Source: Rapana venosa (Eukaryota > Mollusca > Gastropoda > Neogastropoda > Muricidae). From it: 64,000 nt of DNA. Each line of letters begins with the position of its first letter. Positions within the stretch are counted from its first letter, which is position 1. Made by a program: the position numbers and the translations under genes. The DNA lies in NCBI GenBank assembly GCA_028751875.1, contig CM054155.1:53557858-53621857 (forward strand). Direction: 5' to 3'. Positions 46,795 to 55,569 of this stretch are shown piece by piece. The notes beneath the pieces are model-generated. The model had not been told where the DNA came from and did no database searches. It was given only the letters and a program-made list of their open reading frames with translations.

Positions 46795-48009
46795 ATGGAA
46801 GACTATGAACTAGATATGTATATGTGTTTTACGCCAGCTGATGATATGGGTGAAGCGACAGCCTCTGTAGCACCCTTGCATTCAGTCAGAAGAGAATTAT
46901 TAGAAAGGCAGAGTTAAAGATTTTCACTACAAGTTTGGGACAACCAACGCCAGACAAGTACAAGACCATACTGACTATGATATGGACAACATAAGACAAT
47001 CTTAAGCTGTAACTGACACAGGACAAAAGGTTGTAATAACAAAGAAAAATAACCCCCATCAGTTTTTAAGCAAAAAATACACTCTAGTCAGAGACTAAGT
47101 TAGCAATGGCAGAGAAAACTTGGTTATAAAGTGATGCACTAACTCAAACAAGACTGCCTTACGCAAGCTGTTCACAACTACAAAAATGTGAACAAAACCT
47201 ACCAACAAATAATGAAAAGTCTACCACTTGAAGACCTAGCACAGTCGGCAAACACAACAACTGAAACTATTCTAGAGTTGGAAACTAGCTTCACACAAGC
47301 AGACGAAGACACAGCACTGAAAACAATAAATGATCACCCCTACCCATGCGAGAAAGTAATGGGCTCAAATAAGCACTACAAGTATTAGAGGCGAACGGAT
47401 ATAAATAATAATACAAAGCTAGGTGATTTAGACTCCCGCATAGAACTAGAAAAAGAAAAAAGCCAAGCAGAAGCAGACAATGCAAATCTTGACCAGGAAG
47501 TAAAAGAAAGTAATCACACAGCGTCTAAAAAATCTGCAAGATGAACGCCAAGCAAGATTTAGAGGTTCTTAAACAATAACAGACAACAACTACAATCTCA
47601 GGTTATAGCAGAATAAAAGAAACAATTCTCCAATTCTTTAAGAAAACAGACACTAGCGGAAAGAATCCGGACACTGTGTTGCGAGCAAGGCATAACACTT
47701 GTCAGTATAATTACAGCATTGGGGTTTCGCTATTAGCACACTTGGTATGCGCTGACAGAAGCTCACTTCCGCCACCACCACCACACCACCACCTTCCGCA
47801 CCCACAGGCACAGGCTGGGTTTAGGAAACACTCGGCCACTTAGCTATAGCTATTAAGAAAAATTAGCCTAGAAAGTTGGCCACGCTCTTCCTGGTATAAT
47901 TGGTTCTGTTGTTAGCTGGCCATTATCAACAGCAGGAAAAGTTGTGGGATTTATGGCAGAGCATTTATGGGGCGTTACTGGTTTTAGTTGTTGGTTTTCT
48001 TCTTTCTAA
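46795..48009 (+). pseudogene. Coiled-coil protein with hydrophobic C-terminus, virus-like cluster
   Basis: The start at 46795 gives MEDYELDMYMCFTPADD..., 40 codons to a stop at 46915. The frame then jumps through a basic segment with TTSLGQPTPDKYK (46927-46966). An acidic helical part (47188-47560) contains ETILELETSFTQADEDT and LDSRIELEKEKSQAEADNA, a clear coiled coil. After another shift come AERIRTLCCEQGITLVSII (near 47655-47715) and a second hydrophobic stretch, LPGIIGSVVSWPLSTAGKVV (about 47887-47950), ending CWFSSF with the stop at 48007. Layout: short acidic N-terminus, long coiled coil, two membrane-type segments. I recognise the layout as an accessory protein of invertebrate virus-like elements, but no function is established. 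Transcribed away from the capsid-like gene and convergent with the next gene, which it overlaps by 26 bp. Confidence 0.45.
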
Positions 48010-49290
48010 AATAAAGATAAGCAAGGCCGCTTAAAACAAGTATACTTGTTAAAGCAGTTATTTCATCATAGTGACTGTCTCTTACAAGTGGAATAATTAT
48101 TGTTTTTTTTCTTTGCTCTAAGGTGGTAGTAGTTCTTTCCCTTGTTTCTTGTGTCGGACTTACTACACTTGTTTCTTGTGTCGGACTTACTACACTTGTT
48201 TCTTGTGTCGGACTTACTACTACTACTGATGGTGTATTGTTTATACTTTCATTTCTTCCAAGCTGCTCATCATCTCCAGCTTATAATAATATTGTTTGTT
48301 GTAGTTTGTAATTGTTCCTATTTTGTAACTGCATGTTGGAAGGCACCCCCCCACATATATAACCATGTCCTATAGCAAAGTCTAACCTTTAGACCATGCA
48401 TAGTGAAGAACATCTTGATAATGCTGATAGCTTTGATGGTAGGGAGGGTCAACGGCCGAGTAAATACTGTCCTTCAAGATTTTGTCAGAAAAAAGGGGGG
48501 AGGGGGATAAACTGCCTTCTGGCATCCAACCCATTGCCACCAATAATACTCGACCTTGTCAGTGCCTGTGCACCAAGCAGGCACCACACATAAGTTCGAA
48601 CAGAGTCATTTAATCCCTCTAATCCTGGTCTTGTTAACCCTTCACTCTTAGCTAAGAATAAAACGTCCATGCTTACATTGCAATTGCTCTAATTTGAACA
48701 AAGAAAACACTTGCACCACGTGAGAAAGATGTATATGAGGCCACCAGTCATAGGTTATAACCTCCTAGTGCACACCCGCACAAATACAGATCCCCATGCC
48801 ATGATTTTTGTCCTGTGTTTGTCTGAATGCAGTCTTAGAATCAATATTGAACTCATTGCACAGCCTCTCATACGCCTTCATGTTAATCCTACTATTAAAG
48901 GGATTGAAGTTACTATCAGTGGGCAGTGGGACCTGCAGCTCAGATAACACACGCCTGAAACTGATAGTACACATGAAACCTGTACACAGACTTTACTAAC
49001 TGGTTTGGATGGTTCATGTGGTCAGCATATGACACACCACAGCCCGTAGTTGCACAGTGGATAGCAAAGTTTAAGTGGTTTTGATAGAACTGTATAGGAT
49101 TAGACAACCATGCTTTCGCAGTGGCATCATCCTTAATTGGTGGGTTTAAGTATGATTTCAGTGGGTTGGGAACTTTTACTTCGAAGATCAATGTCTCTGA
49201 CACAGCAACATCTAGCTTATTAAAGGTAATAGTCTTTGGGTTATAGTGAGATCCAGCCTCGTATTTTGCATCTTTATTATATTTATACAT
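47984..49290 (-). pseudogene. Large C-terminally anchored protein, virus-like cluster
   Basis: The minus-strand start at 49290 reads MYKYNKDAKYE. The body includes NPIQFYQNHLNFAIHCATTG and VSYADHMNHPNQLVKSVYRF (about 48985-49090). After a frameshift near 48960 come FRRVLSELQVPLPTDSNF and AYERLCNEFNIDS, and after another, GLTRPGLEGLNDSVRTYVW (48590-48645) with LLGAQALTRSSIIGG. The C-terminus has three 9-residue repeats (VSPTQETSV, DNA 48141-48220), a membrane segment ALTSILVLSGLAYLYF, and RKKK before the stop at 47984. About 435 codons: an ectodomain or virion domain on a repeat stalk with a tail anchor and cytoplasmic lysines. A capsid-associated or membrane protein role is inferred from context only. 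Head-to-head with the next gene (21 bp between starts). Broken by at least three frame changes or stops. Confidence 0.5.
48141..48220 (-). repeat. In-gene 27-bp tandem repeat (three copies)
   Basis: Three near-identical 27-bp units (cttgtttcttgtgtcggac..., starting at 48141, 48168 and 48195) encode nine residues each on the minus strand, just outside the C-terminal membrane segment of the host gene. The unit is a multiple of three, so copy-number change keeps frame. Confidence 0.9.
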
Positions 49291-49311
49291 TATTATTCTA
49301 TAGTAGATAAA
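49291..49311. promoter_or_regulatory. 21-bp divergent intergenic region
   Basis: The two start codons at 49290 (minus) and 49312 (plus) are separated by AT-rich sequence containing tattattctatagtagata. It must hold, or lie inside, promoters for both genes. No specific box is identified. Confidence 0.4.
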
Positions 49312-50049
49312 ATGTTTATAACACTAACAAACATCCAGTCAGGTGTACCTGTTAAACTAGCCATTCCTATTGACAACCGCTGTCAACATAAAACAGTTGC
49401 TTTGCATGAGGTCTTCTACAAAGTATCATGGACAAACATTGACAGCAGCAACAACTGGATTAAAGTATAAGATCCTAGAACTAGAGCGTTTAATAAATTT
49501 ACTGTGCAAGAAGGTTATTATGATTTCTGCACACTGGAAAAGGAGCTCTTTCGTCCAGCTGGTATCACACTAAAACTCAACCAAGCTAGTCTAAGAGTAA
49601 CTCTACAGACTTCTTCAATAGTTAAGATGCCACAACGTCTTGCAGAAATGCTTGGTTTCAGGAGCCTATTTAGAAGAATGGTTCTGAGATGATTGGGAAG
49701 TAGCCTTTGGTGTGTGTTTATTAATATGGCGAGGACAAAACCTATGTCGGTGAAAGACCCATTGACTTGGCAGTAAACTCTTTGCTTTTTGTACACCTGT
49801 CTCAGTTAAACACAACACAAAACCAAGTGGTGACGAAGGCTTCTTCCTCATCAGTCCCTTCTGATCTACTAAGAATCCTTCCACCCTAGCAGAGCAATGT
49901 ACTGTGAAACGCAGCACAATAGCTTTACTACACTTCAATTCAAAGAGCTAGAAGAAGGCTTCCATGAAACACTCTGTATAACAATCAAAGACGCAGCACA
50001 AAGAACAGTTGACTGTAAAAATTTACATATTACATTAGAAATAAAATAA
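49312..50049 (+). pseudogene. Beta-rich protein, virus-like cluster (minor capsid candidate)
   Basis: MFITLTNIQSGVPVKLAIPI at the start gives alternating hydrophobic strands. An in-frame stop at 49468 interrupts it, and the same frame continues with VQEGYYDFCTLEKELFRPAG and ITLKLNQASLRVTLQTSS, then LAEMLGFRSLF. After a frameshift near 49690 come LFVHLSQLNTTQNQVV and a Ser-rich stretch, and a last part has HETLCITIKDAAQRTVDCKN before the stop at 50047. About 245 codons in total. The architecture (an EGxY turn, then a KLN strand, then an LGF motif) is typical of proteins encoded beside capsid genes in animal virus-like elements. The function is not established; a penton or capsid-decoration role is a guess. 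The next gene starts 27 bp downstream. Confidence 0.45.
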
Positions 50050-50076
50050 TATAAATACTAATATACATACATAACC

Positions 50077-50920
50077 ATGTCACGCGGTCCCGTAATAAGA
50101 GCACCTGAAACATGCCAAACTATTGAGCTTAAAGATCTTGGTGATGTACAAGAGTTTGAGAAGGATGGGGAGATTGGTGAAGTTTATGCTTTTGAGTACA
50201 CAAATGATGGATACTACAAGCGCACAGCAATAGAAGAAGCTAAGAAACCCTCGGTTTCCTAAACTTGAACAGTTGCGTAATGTTGAAGCTGAAGCATTAG
50301 CAGATGATTTTACTTACAAAGTAACATATAAAGCTAATAAATGGCACTTCAAACCAAGCATCGACTGGCAGATCAAGTTTGAGTTTATTAGTCCATACAC
50401 TCTCTATGCACCCGACAGAACTTTCCGTAAAGCCATAAATGCTGGACCAGTAAACATAGCACTAGCATATCAATCAGCCAGCAGAAATGAAGTAGAGATA
50501 ATAGCATTACAGAATAAGACACGTTACTTGCTTCATAGAAAAGACTCAGTGACTAAACCATCAACCACATTGCTACGATTCCTTCCATACTTTCCTCTGG
50601 ATGATCAGTACACATTGGTGTTTGTTCTGGTTGCAAGAGAAGACAGAGCTACTTTCTTGTTCATGGATGGGATTACTATTAACTGGAAAGACCTCGACGT
50701 TGATGCCCTCAGATTTGCTATTGCTATTCGGAACAGCGGCGGTGACAATGACATTGAAGGGAACATTTCCAGTAATAAAGTCAACTTGCTCCTAGACCCA
50801 CCACAGCTGACACAATTAGCATCCCTCAATCTACACCACATTGACCTTGTTGCAGTCTATTACACAGATGTTGTACTGCCCGACAATCAATTACAAGACT
50901 TACTGAATGAATACCAATAA
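50077..50920 (+). pseudogene. Unrecognised protein, virus-like cluster
   Basis: The start at 50077 gives MSRGPVIRAPETCQTIELKD and an acidic N-terminal part to about residue 57. A single frameshift near 50245 leads into a long clean frame (about 215 codons, NVEAEALADDFTYKVTYKAN to QDLLNEYQ). The second part contains SIDWQIKFEFISPYTLY, PLDDQYTLVFVLVARED and ISSNKVNLLLDPPQLTQL and is predicted mixed alpha/beta. No membrane segment or catalytic motif is visible. It is the best preserved gene of the cluster, with one frame break in 844 bp. It lies between the beta-rich gene (27 bp before) and the small helical gene (40 bp after), all on the plus strand and probably co-expressed. I do not recognise its function; a structural protein is likely from context. 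Confidence 0.5.
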
Positions 50921-50960
50921 AAATTACACACGTTTTTTTTAAACAGTATAAAAGAAGAAG

Positions 50961-51597
50961 ATGACGACTGCTAAATATCCTAAAGTTCCTAGTGCACCAG
51001 ATCCTGAAACTCTTAATGTTAATGCTAATACCTTTCGTTTGACAAACATTACACAGATGCAGCATGACATTGAGCAACAACTAGCAAAGTATACAAAATG
51101 CAGGCGTAGGTACAGATCAGCATTTACTGTGTTGAGCTCTATTACTACAGGTACAGCAACACTGTCTACAGCCGCAGCAGGAACAGGCATTGCTCTCTTG
51201 GCTACTGGAATTGGAGCTCCTGCATCAATAGCATTGGGCTCTGTTTCAATAACAGCAGGAGCCTGTTCATTTGTCACATCAGTCTTTTCGAAGAAGGTTG
51301 TGCGTAAACTAGAAAAACATGATGCTGTTGTTGCCTTGACATTAGCCAAGCTAAGCTCATTCAGGCTCATTATTAGCAAAGCTCTAACAGATTCCACAAT
51401 ATCAGAAGAGGAGTTCAAAGCGTCTTCAGGATGACTACGATGACTACAAGCGTCAAAAGTTCGACCTCCAGAACAAACAACACAAAGCTATGCCTGTGGA
51501 CATTGACTCAATAAAAAAGGAATATATAAAAAAGGGGTATCTGCTTGGCCAAGACAGTGCTTTAAAGGATCAGCTGAGTACTCTATTAAGGAGCTAA
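50961..51597 (+). pseudogene. Small protein with Gly/Ala-rich hydrophobic core, virus-like cluster
   Basis: The start at 50961 gives MTTAKYPKVPSAPDPETLNV. A helical, charged segment (MQHDIEQQLAKYTKCRRRYR) follows. Next comes a long Thr/Ala/Gly hydrophobic stretch of about 60 residues (TGTATLSTAAAGTGIALLAT to VSITAGACSFVTSVF), then a basic helical region (KKVVRKLEKHD) and ISKALTDSTISEEEF. A frameshift near 51420 moves to a frame with DYKRQKFDLQNKQ and a stop at 51595. The core resembles an amphipathic or membrane-inserting hairpin. Similar proteins occur repeatedly in invertebrate genomes near virus-like genes, in my recollection. A membrane-penetration or scaffold role is speculative. Confidence 0.5.
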
Positions 51598-51656
51598 GAA
51601 TTACCTGCGGTAGATTCACTGCTTCATACCGTAGCAAAACAAAAAAACAAGAAGCA

Positions 51657-51676
51657 ATTAATTAATTAATTAATTA
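51657..51676. repeat. TTAA/AATT run
   Basis: Five TTAA-type units (aattaattaatt...) precede a T-run between two virus-like genes. The same run recurs at 52916-52930. Confidence 0.8.
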
Positions 51677-51723
51677 ATTTTTTTTCTTACTATATGAGTT
51701 AGAGATTTTAGTTGAGGCTCAGT

Positions 51724-52190
51724 ATGGACAAAGTGTTTCAGACAATAGAGCTAAATGTTACACAAGCACAAAACGTGGTACAAAGCATTCAAGATGCAAT
51801 CGCACAAATACCAGACAACCTAAACATAGATCCACCAGTAAAGGTGCAGTTGGTTGCTGAAATTCTATACAACACAGGCAAATAAAGATGAAGAATTAAC
51901 TGTTCATGTGTCAACAACACAACAAGCACTGAACTCCTTTGAAGAGCTCAACACAACATGGGCAGATGAGATGATGCGCAACTTCGAACATTCTGCAGAA
52001 ACAGCAAGAATGAGGGGATCAGGATGGACAGTTGGTAAGGTTCTTCGCATAGAACTAAAGCAAACAAAGTTTCATCCCATTGTTGGTAGAAGTTACATTC
52101 CCTTGCCCCTGATGTTGTAGCAAAACGTGCTGTGCTGAACATTCAGAACAAAGATGGTAAGTGTTTTATGTGGTGTGTGAAGATTTTTTT
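51724..52190 (+). pseudogene. N-terminal part of a probable viral family-B DNA polymerase polypeptide, truncated
   Basis: The start at 51724 gives MDKVFQTIELNVTQAQNVV and a helical stretch to 51884. After a frameshift the frame reads EELTVHVSTTQQALNSFEEL, WADEMMRNFEHSAET, GWTVGKVLRIELKQTKFHP and SYIPLP. After another it reads VVAKRAVLNIQNKDGKCFMW, where the match stops at about 52190. The block KRAVLNIQNKDGKCFMW, with its basic-to-CFxW pattern, sits in front of the polymerase domain in virus-like PolB proteins of invertebrate genomes, as I recall the family. The catalytic palm motifs are not in this window, so the body of the enzyme is missing or displaced. Assignment rests on the N-terminal block alone. 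Confidence 0.4.
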
Positions 52191-52945
52191 TTACTTAGTC
52201 GGGACGGCCATCTCTATCCCTTGCGTTCTCCCCTCAGAAGGCCCATTTGTAATTGTGTTAGTAAAAAAAATCATCAAAAATACAAAAACACATAGTAAGA
52301 AATGAAATCTTCTGAAACTTTGTATAACATTTACTGGGTTAGTTCATACATACCCAATTGAAGCTATCTTATTTAGTCAAAAGGGCCGTCATAGAGACCT
52401 TAATTCTTATCCTTCTATTTTGCTTCTGCGACACATATGCCAAAAATGCAGTTGTTCGGCTACTCTCTACAAACTGAAACAAAAAGAGCTCGGAAAAAAA
52501 CGGATTCACCCCACAAAACGCATGCATTCGACGTAGAGACAGGCTCACAAAGCTATATTTAGCTGCAGAGTCATTGTATCATGCAGCGCCACATTGAGAA
52601 ATCTGCATAAGCAAAACTATGCGGCGAGTCCGAAACCGTCCTCTGGCTTTACACTCGATCCGCTAATAGCTGGACAGCCGTCCTTCTGAGAGTAAACAAA
52701 CACACACACATAAACAACACACTACACACACACGTCAAACACACCCTATGTTAGAGTTTGTGTCTGTAACTTTTTGATTTATTCACGTTAAATGAAAAAA
52801 AGTATACATTTTTTCCGGAATTAAAAAACGTAACTCTTTATCGAATTTTAGGAATGAGAAGAAACATATGTATAAAAAGGCGAGAGAGGGGGGGGGGGGG
52901 GGGGTGAGGGGAAAACTAATTAATTAATTTAGTGGTATCTTAAAA
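52191..52945. other. Sequence beyond the polymerase break; possible small insertion
   Basis: From the break at 52190 the sequence has no coding content. A stretch bounded by gggacggcc (52200) and the inverted-like gacagccgtcc (about 52673) could be a 480-bp insertion, but the inverted ends match over only about seven bases. A CA run lies at about 52697-52745 and a G-run at 52888-52903. Confidence 0.3.
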
Positions 52946-53440
52946 AAAATCTCTATTCCCACACAAAAAACACCGGGATGTGATGTATAGGATTGTAAAT
53001 AGTGTGATGGGTAAGAACGCACCAGGACACATCTAAGGGAAGTAAGGTCACTGACTGAAAGTGTAGGGATGTGAGAGAGACAGAAGAAGAGAGAGAGAGA
53101 TAGAGAGAGAGAGAGAATTTCTTTCATTAAAGAGAGAGTAGAGAGAAATGAGAGAATGACAAAATTATTTTATTACTAGTTGTTGAGAGTGAGAGGGACG
53201 AGAGAGAGAGAGGATGTGAGAGAGATATTGAAGTAGAGAGAGAGAGAGAGGGAGTGGAGAGAGACTTTTATTAGGGAGGAGAGATATATATATCCTTTAC
53301 TACGATCGATGAGAGATGATGAGAGAGAGAGAGAGAGAGAGAGAGTAGAGGAGAGAGAGAGAGAGAGATCATTTGACGAGAGAGAGAGAGTGAGGCGACA
53401 TAGATAGAGACAGAGGACCTCCAATGCTGCAGTCACCCTC
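52946..53440. repeat. GA-rich microsatellite cluster
   Basis: Repeated gagaga blocks interrupted by unique 10-40 bp pieces, at 53085-53130, 53195-53265 and 53315-53395. Purine-rich on plus. Small frames are Ser/Leu repeats on minus and are not genes. Confidence 0.9.
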
Positions 53441-53559
53441 AAAAAAGCTTTACTGTTAAGGAAATGGTTATGGCATCTGGACATAGAGATTTAAAAATTA
53501 TGTTTTTAGAATGTTAGTCTTTGTCTGTGTCAAGGTATTTAACGTCTTTCATAAGTTGT

Positions 53560-53735
53560 GTATTAGGACAAGGAGACAATGTTGAGAATGGATCAACATA
53601 AAAACTGGATGGCCTTGAGTGGAACGACTTGCTATGAAGCGAGAATCGCGGGGAGATGGAGGAAGCTGGTTGCAAATCTTCAGTCTATCAGGACAAATGA
53701 AGTGTAAAGGAAGGCGAATTACATGGGTGAGGGAG
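53560..53735 (+). pseudogene. LINE extreme C-terminal relic
   Basis: Plus-strand fragments, in two frames, of the typical last segment of a LINE polyprotein: an aromatic/Trp-containing GLEWNDLL-like stretch (about 53615-53640) and GRWRKLVANLQS (about 53648-53690), then a stop. About 175 bp, degraded. It is followed by GA-rich sequence. Confidence 0.4.
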
Positions 53736-54074
53736 AGGAGAGAGAGAGAGACCGAGACGAGACTGATTGAGGAGTCGACTGAAGAGAGACGAGAGAGAGG
53801 GGAAGAGTTGAGTTCAGAGAGAGAGAGAGACTTCCAGACCCACTACCTGTTCAATGGGTTTTGGCCAGTAGACATAAATACTCATTAAGAAGGGGGATGG
53901 TGGGGTCGTCCTTTAATATATGACAGCTGAAAAAAATATCTCCGATTCAGAAAACAACAGGTTGCAACGCATTTATTGTTGCACAAAAAAACATTTAAGA
54001 TTTCACAATTCAGAACTTTCTAAATACAACTTTGTATCATCTATTATTTCTAGAGTAAAAAGAATATTCGTGCA

Positions 54075-54400
54075 CAAAGAAAATCATGGACGACCCTCAA
54101 GTAAACATTGGGAAGCGGTGAGGGTGTTGAAAACTGAAGATGACCTGGCTTTCAAGAATGCTGTCTTATGCTAATAGCGCGAAAACAGATAATTTACAAC
54201 TGACCACAGACATATTCGGCTTTCCATCTAGCAGTTTTTAACAGAGAGAATCCAGAAAATCGTTTAGTAAACTTTCTCTCTGTCATGTATATAATGGACA
54301 GAAGCAAGAAGGAAAATGTTCATTTTCTTCTTGAAAACCTCTTGCGCATAGTTTCCAAGGGTTTACACCTGTACTATGCATATTGCATATTGCCATATAT
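54075..54400 (+). repeat. Dispersed repeat, copy 2
   Basis: Aligns by eye with 28713-29035 in the same orientation (ggtgagggtgttgaa, gaagatgacct, the aggtaaatc/agagaatcc block, the ataaagga/ataatgga block, cattttcttc, then catattgca). The preceding 54000-54074 resembles LINE-type sequence. Divergence is roughly 20-25% by eye. Confidence 0.65.
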
Positions 54401-54424
54401 TTCATTTATTACCAATCTGTAGGG

Positions 54425-54570
54425 GAGTGATGGCAGGGTGTGCTCGTTTTTTTTTCTCCAGGACCTCTCATTATTTCAGTGAAATGATTCTACGGAACTT
54501 AGTGCAGCATGAAAGTGTCAAAAGTAGGAGGTCACAACATAAACAATCTAGATATGGCGGATAATTGATG
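54425..54570 (+). pseudogene. Fragment of the RTE-like LINE RT
   Basis: Parallels 26895-27015 of the RTE-like element: a degraded GxRQGC block, then ILRNL...HESVK and GGHNINNL leading to the lost YADD site (here DMADN). The same family is therefore present twice in the window. Confidence 0.65.
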
Positions 54571-54639
54571 ATAAATCTAGGCTGGTACCATCACATATGC
54601 TATATGTGCAATTTTCATGTCAAATGAGTATACAATTGA

Positions 54640-55010
54640 CTAAAATCAAACAATTCGCTTGACTTTCATTCAAGAAAACTATTCTTTTAAGTTTATTATA
54701 CAATCTTCAATAGATTACTCTTTCATACCCTGTGCGATTCTGCTAGTGCTAACACTATGAAACCCTAATTAAGTCTGTCTAAACGTGCTCTTAAATGGTC
54801 TTCTGAAGAAGGGAGGATAGGAGATAGAGAGAGATAGAGAGATAGAGGAGGACTCAGTTAAGAATATTCTTCCTCTACAACCATAGTCTAAGAATTTATA
54901 ACAAAGGCCTCATGTATGTTTAAGATTAGGACGGAAACTGTTCCCTCATCCTTAAAAGACATGTTCACAATGAATCATTCCAGAAATATTGAAAAGTCGA
55001 AGTATATAAC
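54640..55010 (+). pseudogene. Possible LINE thumb/C-terminal relic
   Basis: Frames with KKTILLSLLYN (near 54675-54710), a KRALKWSSEE segment (near 54780) and RTETVPSSLKDMF with NHSRN (about 54925-54990) resemble the C-terminal part of LINEs of the 28.3-kb family. A GA-rich interruption (54815-54855) separates them. Weak. Confidence 0.3.
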
Positions 55011-55154
55011 TTCTAGTGTCTCTAATCTCCACAAACTGATTTGTTTTTCAATTCTAGCAGTACTTTTACTCAGGACCTGTGTGTGGAATGCTCCCTTCCT
55101 GATTCATTTAGACAACCAATCATTCTCTCATTCTTCATCTCGCATCTGCTCCCA

Positions 55155-55565
55155 TTACCCCATCGGGGTGTAGGGGCACTGGACAATGACGATCGTTGCA
55201 CAGATGCTCCTCCTGTGCGGTGGTTCGTGTGCAATGCCTGGGTTGTGGAGAAAGCTCTTCCCTGTCCATTCGTGAGTCTTGTTCTCTGTCTTGCCTCGCC
55301 CTTTCTTTCTTCTTTTGCACTGTTCCCTGCAGTATGGTTTAAGACAAGCCCAATCTGGATCTATTAACACTGTTTTGTTACATCTGAAGCTGCCTTTTTT
55401 TGACTGTGTCAGCAGTTTTTCGTTAGTGCTATACTTGTTTGGTGATGGCTTTGTAGGACTTCGTTGTTGGTAGTGTGGTCCATGTATGAAATGCCAAGGA
55501 GTCCTACTTAGGCATCTCTTCTCTAGAGCCTGGATCCTCACTTTGTGATCTGCATTCAATGTCCA
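55155..55565 (-). pseudogene. Minus-strand LINE C-terminal fragment
   Basis: A minus-strand frame reads WTLNADHKVRIQALEKRCL (near 55510-55565), then a TPWHFIHGPHYQ segment, ELL/KLLTQSKKGSF, REQCKRRKKGRGKTE (about 55280-55330) and HEWTGKSFLHNPGIAHEP. This is the order of the C-terminal region of endonuclease-RT LINEs: NADHxxRIQALE, the aromatic H-rich block, then a basic GKxxRGR-like stretch and a W-containing end. Open over about 134 codons. RT is absent on its 5' side. Confidence 0.65.
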
Positions 55566-55569
55566 GAAT

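Noticed and set aside
52150..52160. Splice donor (ggtaagt) after the polymerase-like block
   Set aside because: The coding similarity continues through it (DGKCFMW), so it is more likely coincidence.
52195..52690. A 490-bp insertion with inverted ends after the polymerase break
   Set aside because: Only about seven bases match between the two ends and no target-site duplication is visible; kept only as a weak note.
53085..53395. Possible CRISPR-like or regular repeat array
   Set aside because: The repeats are plain GA dinucleotides with irregular interruptions, with no constant spacer length.
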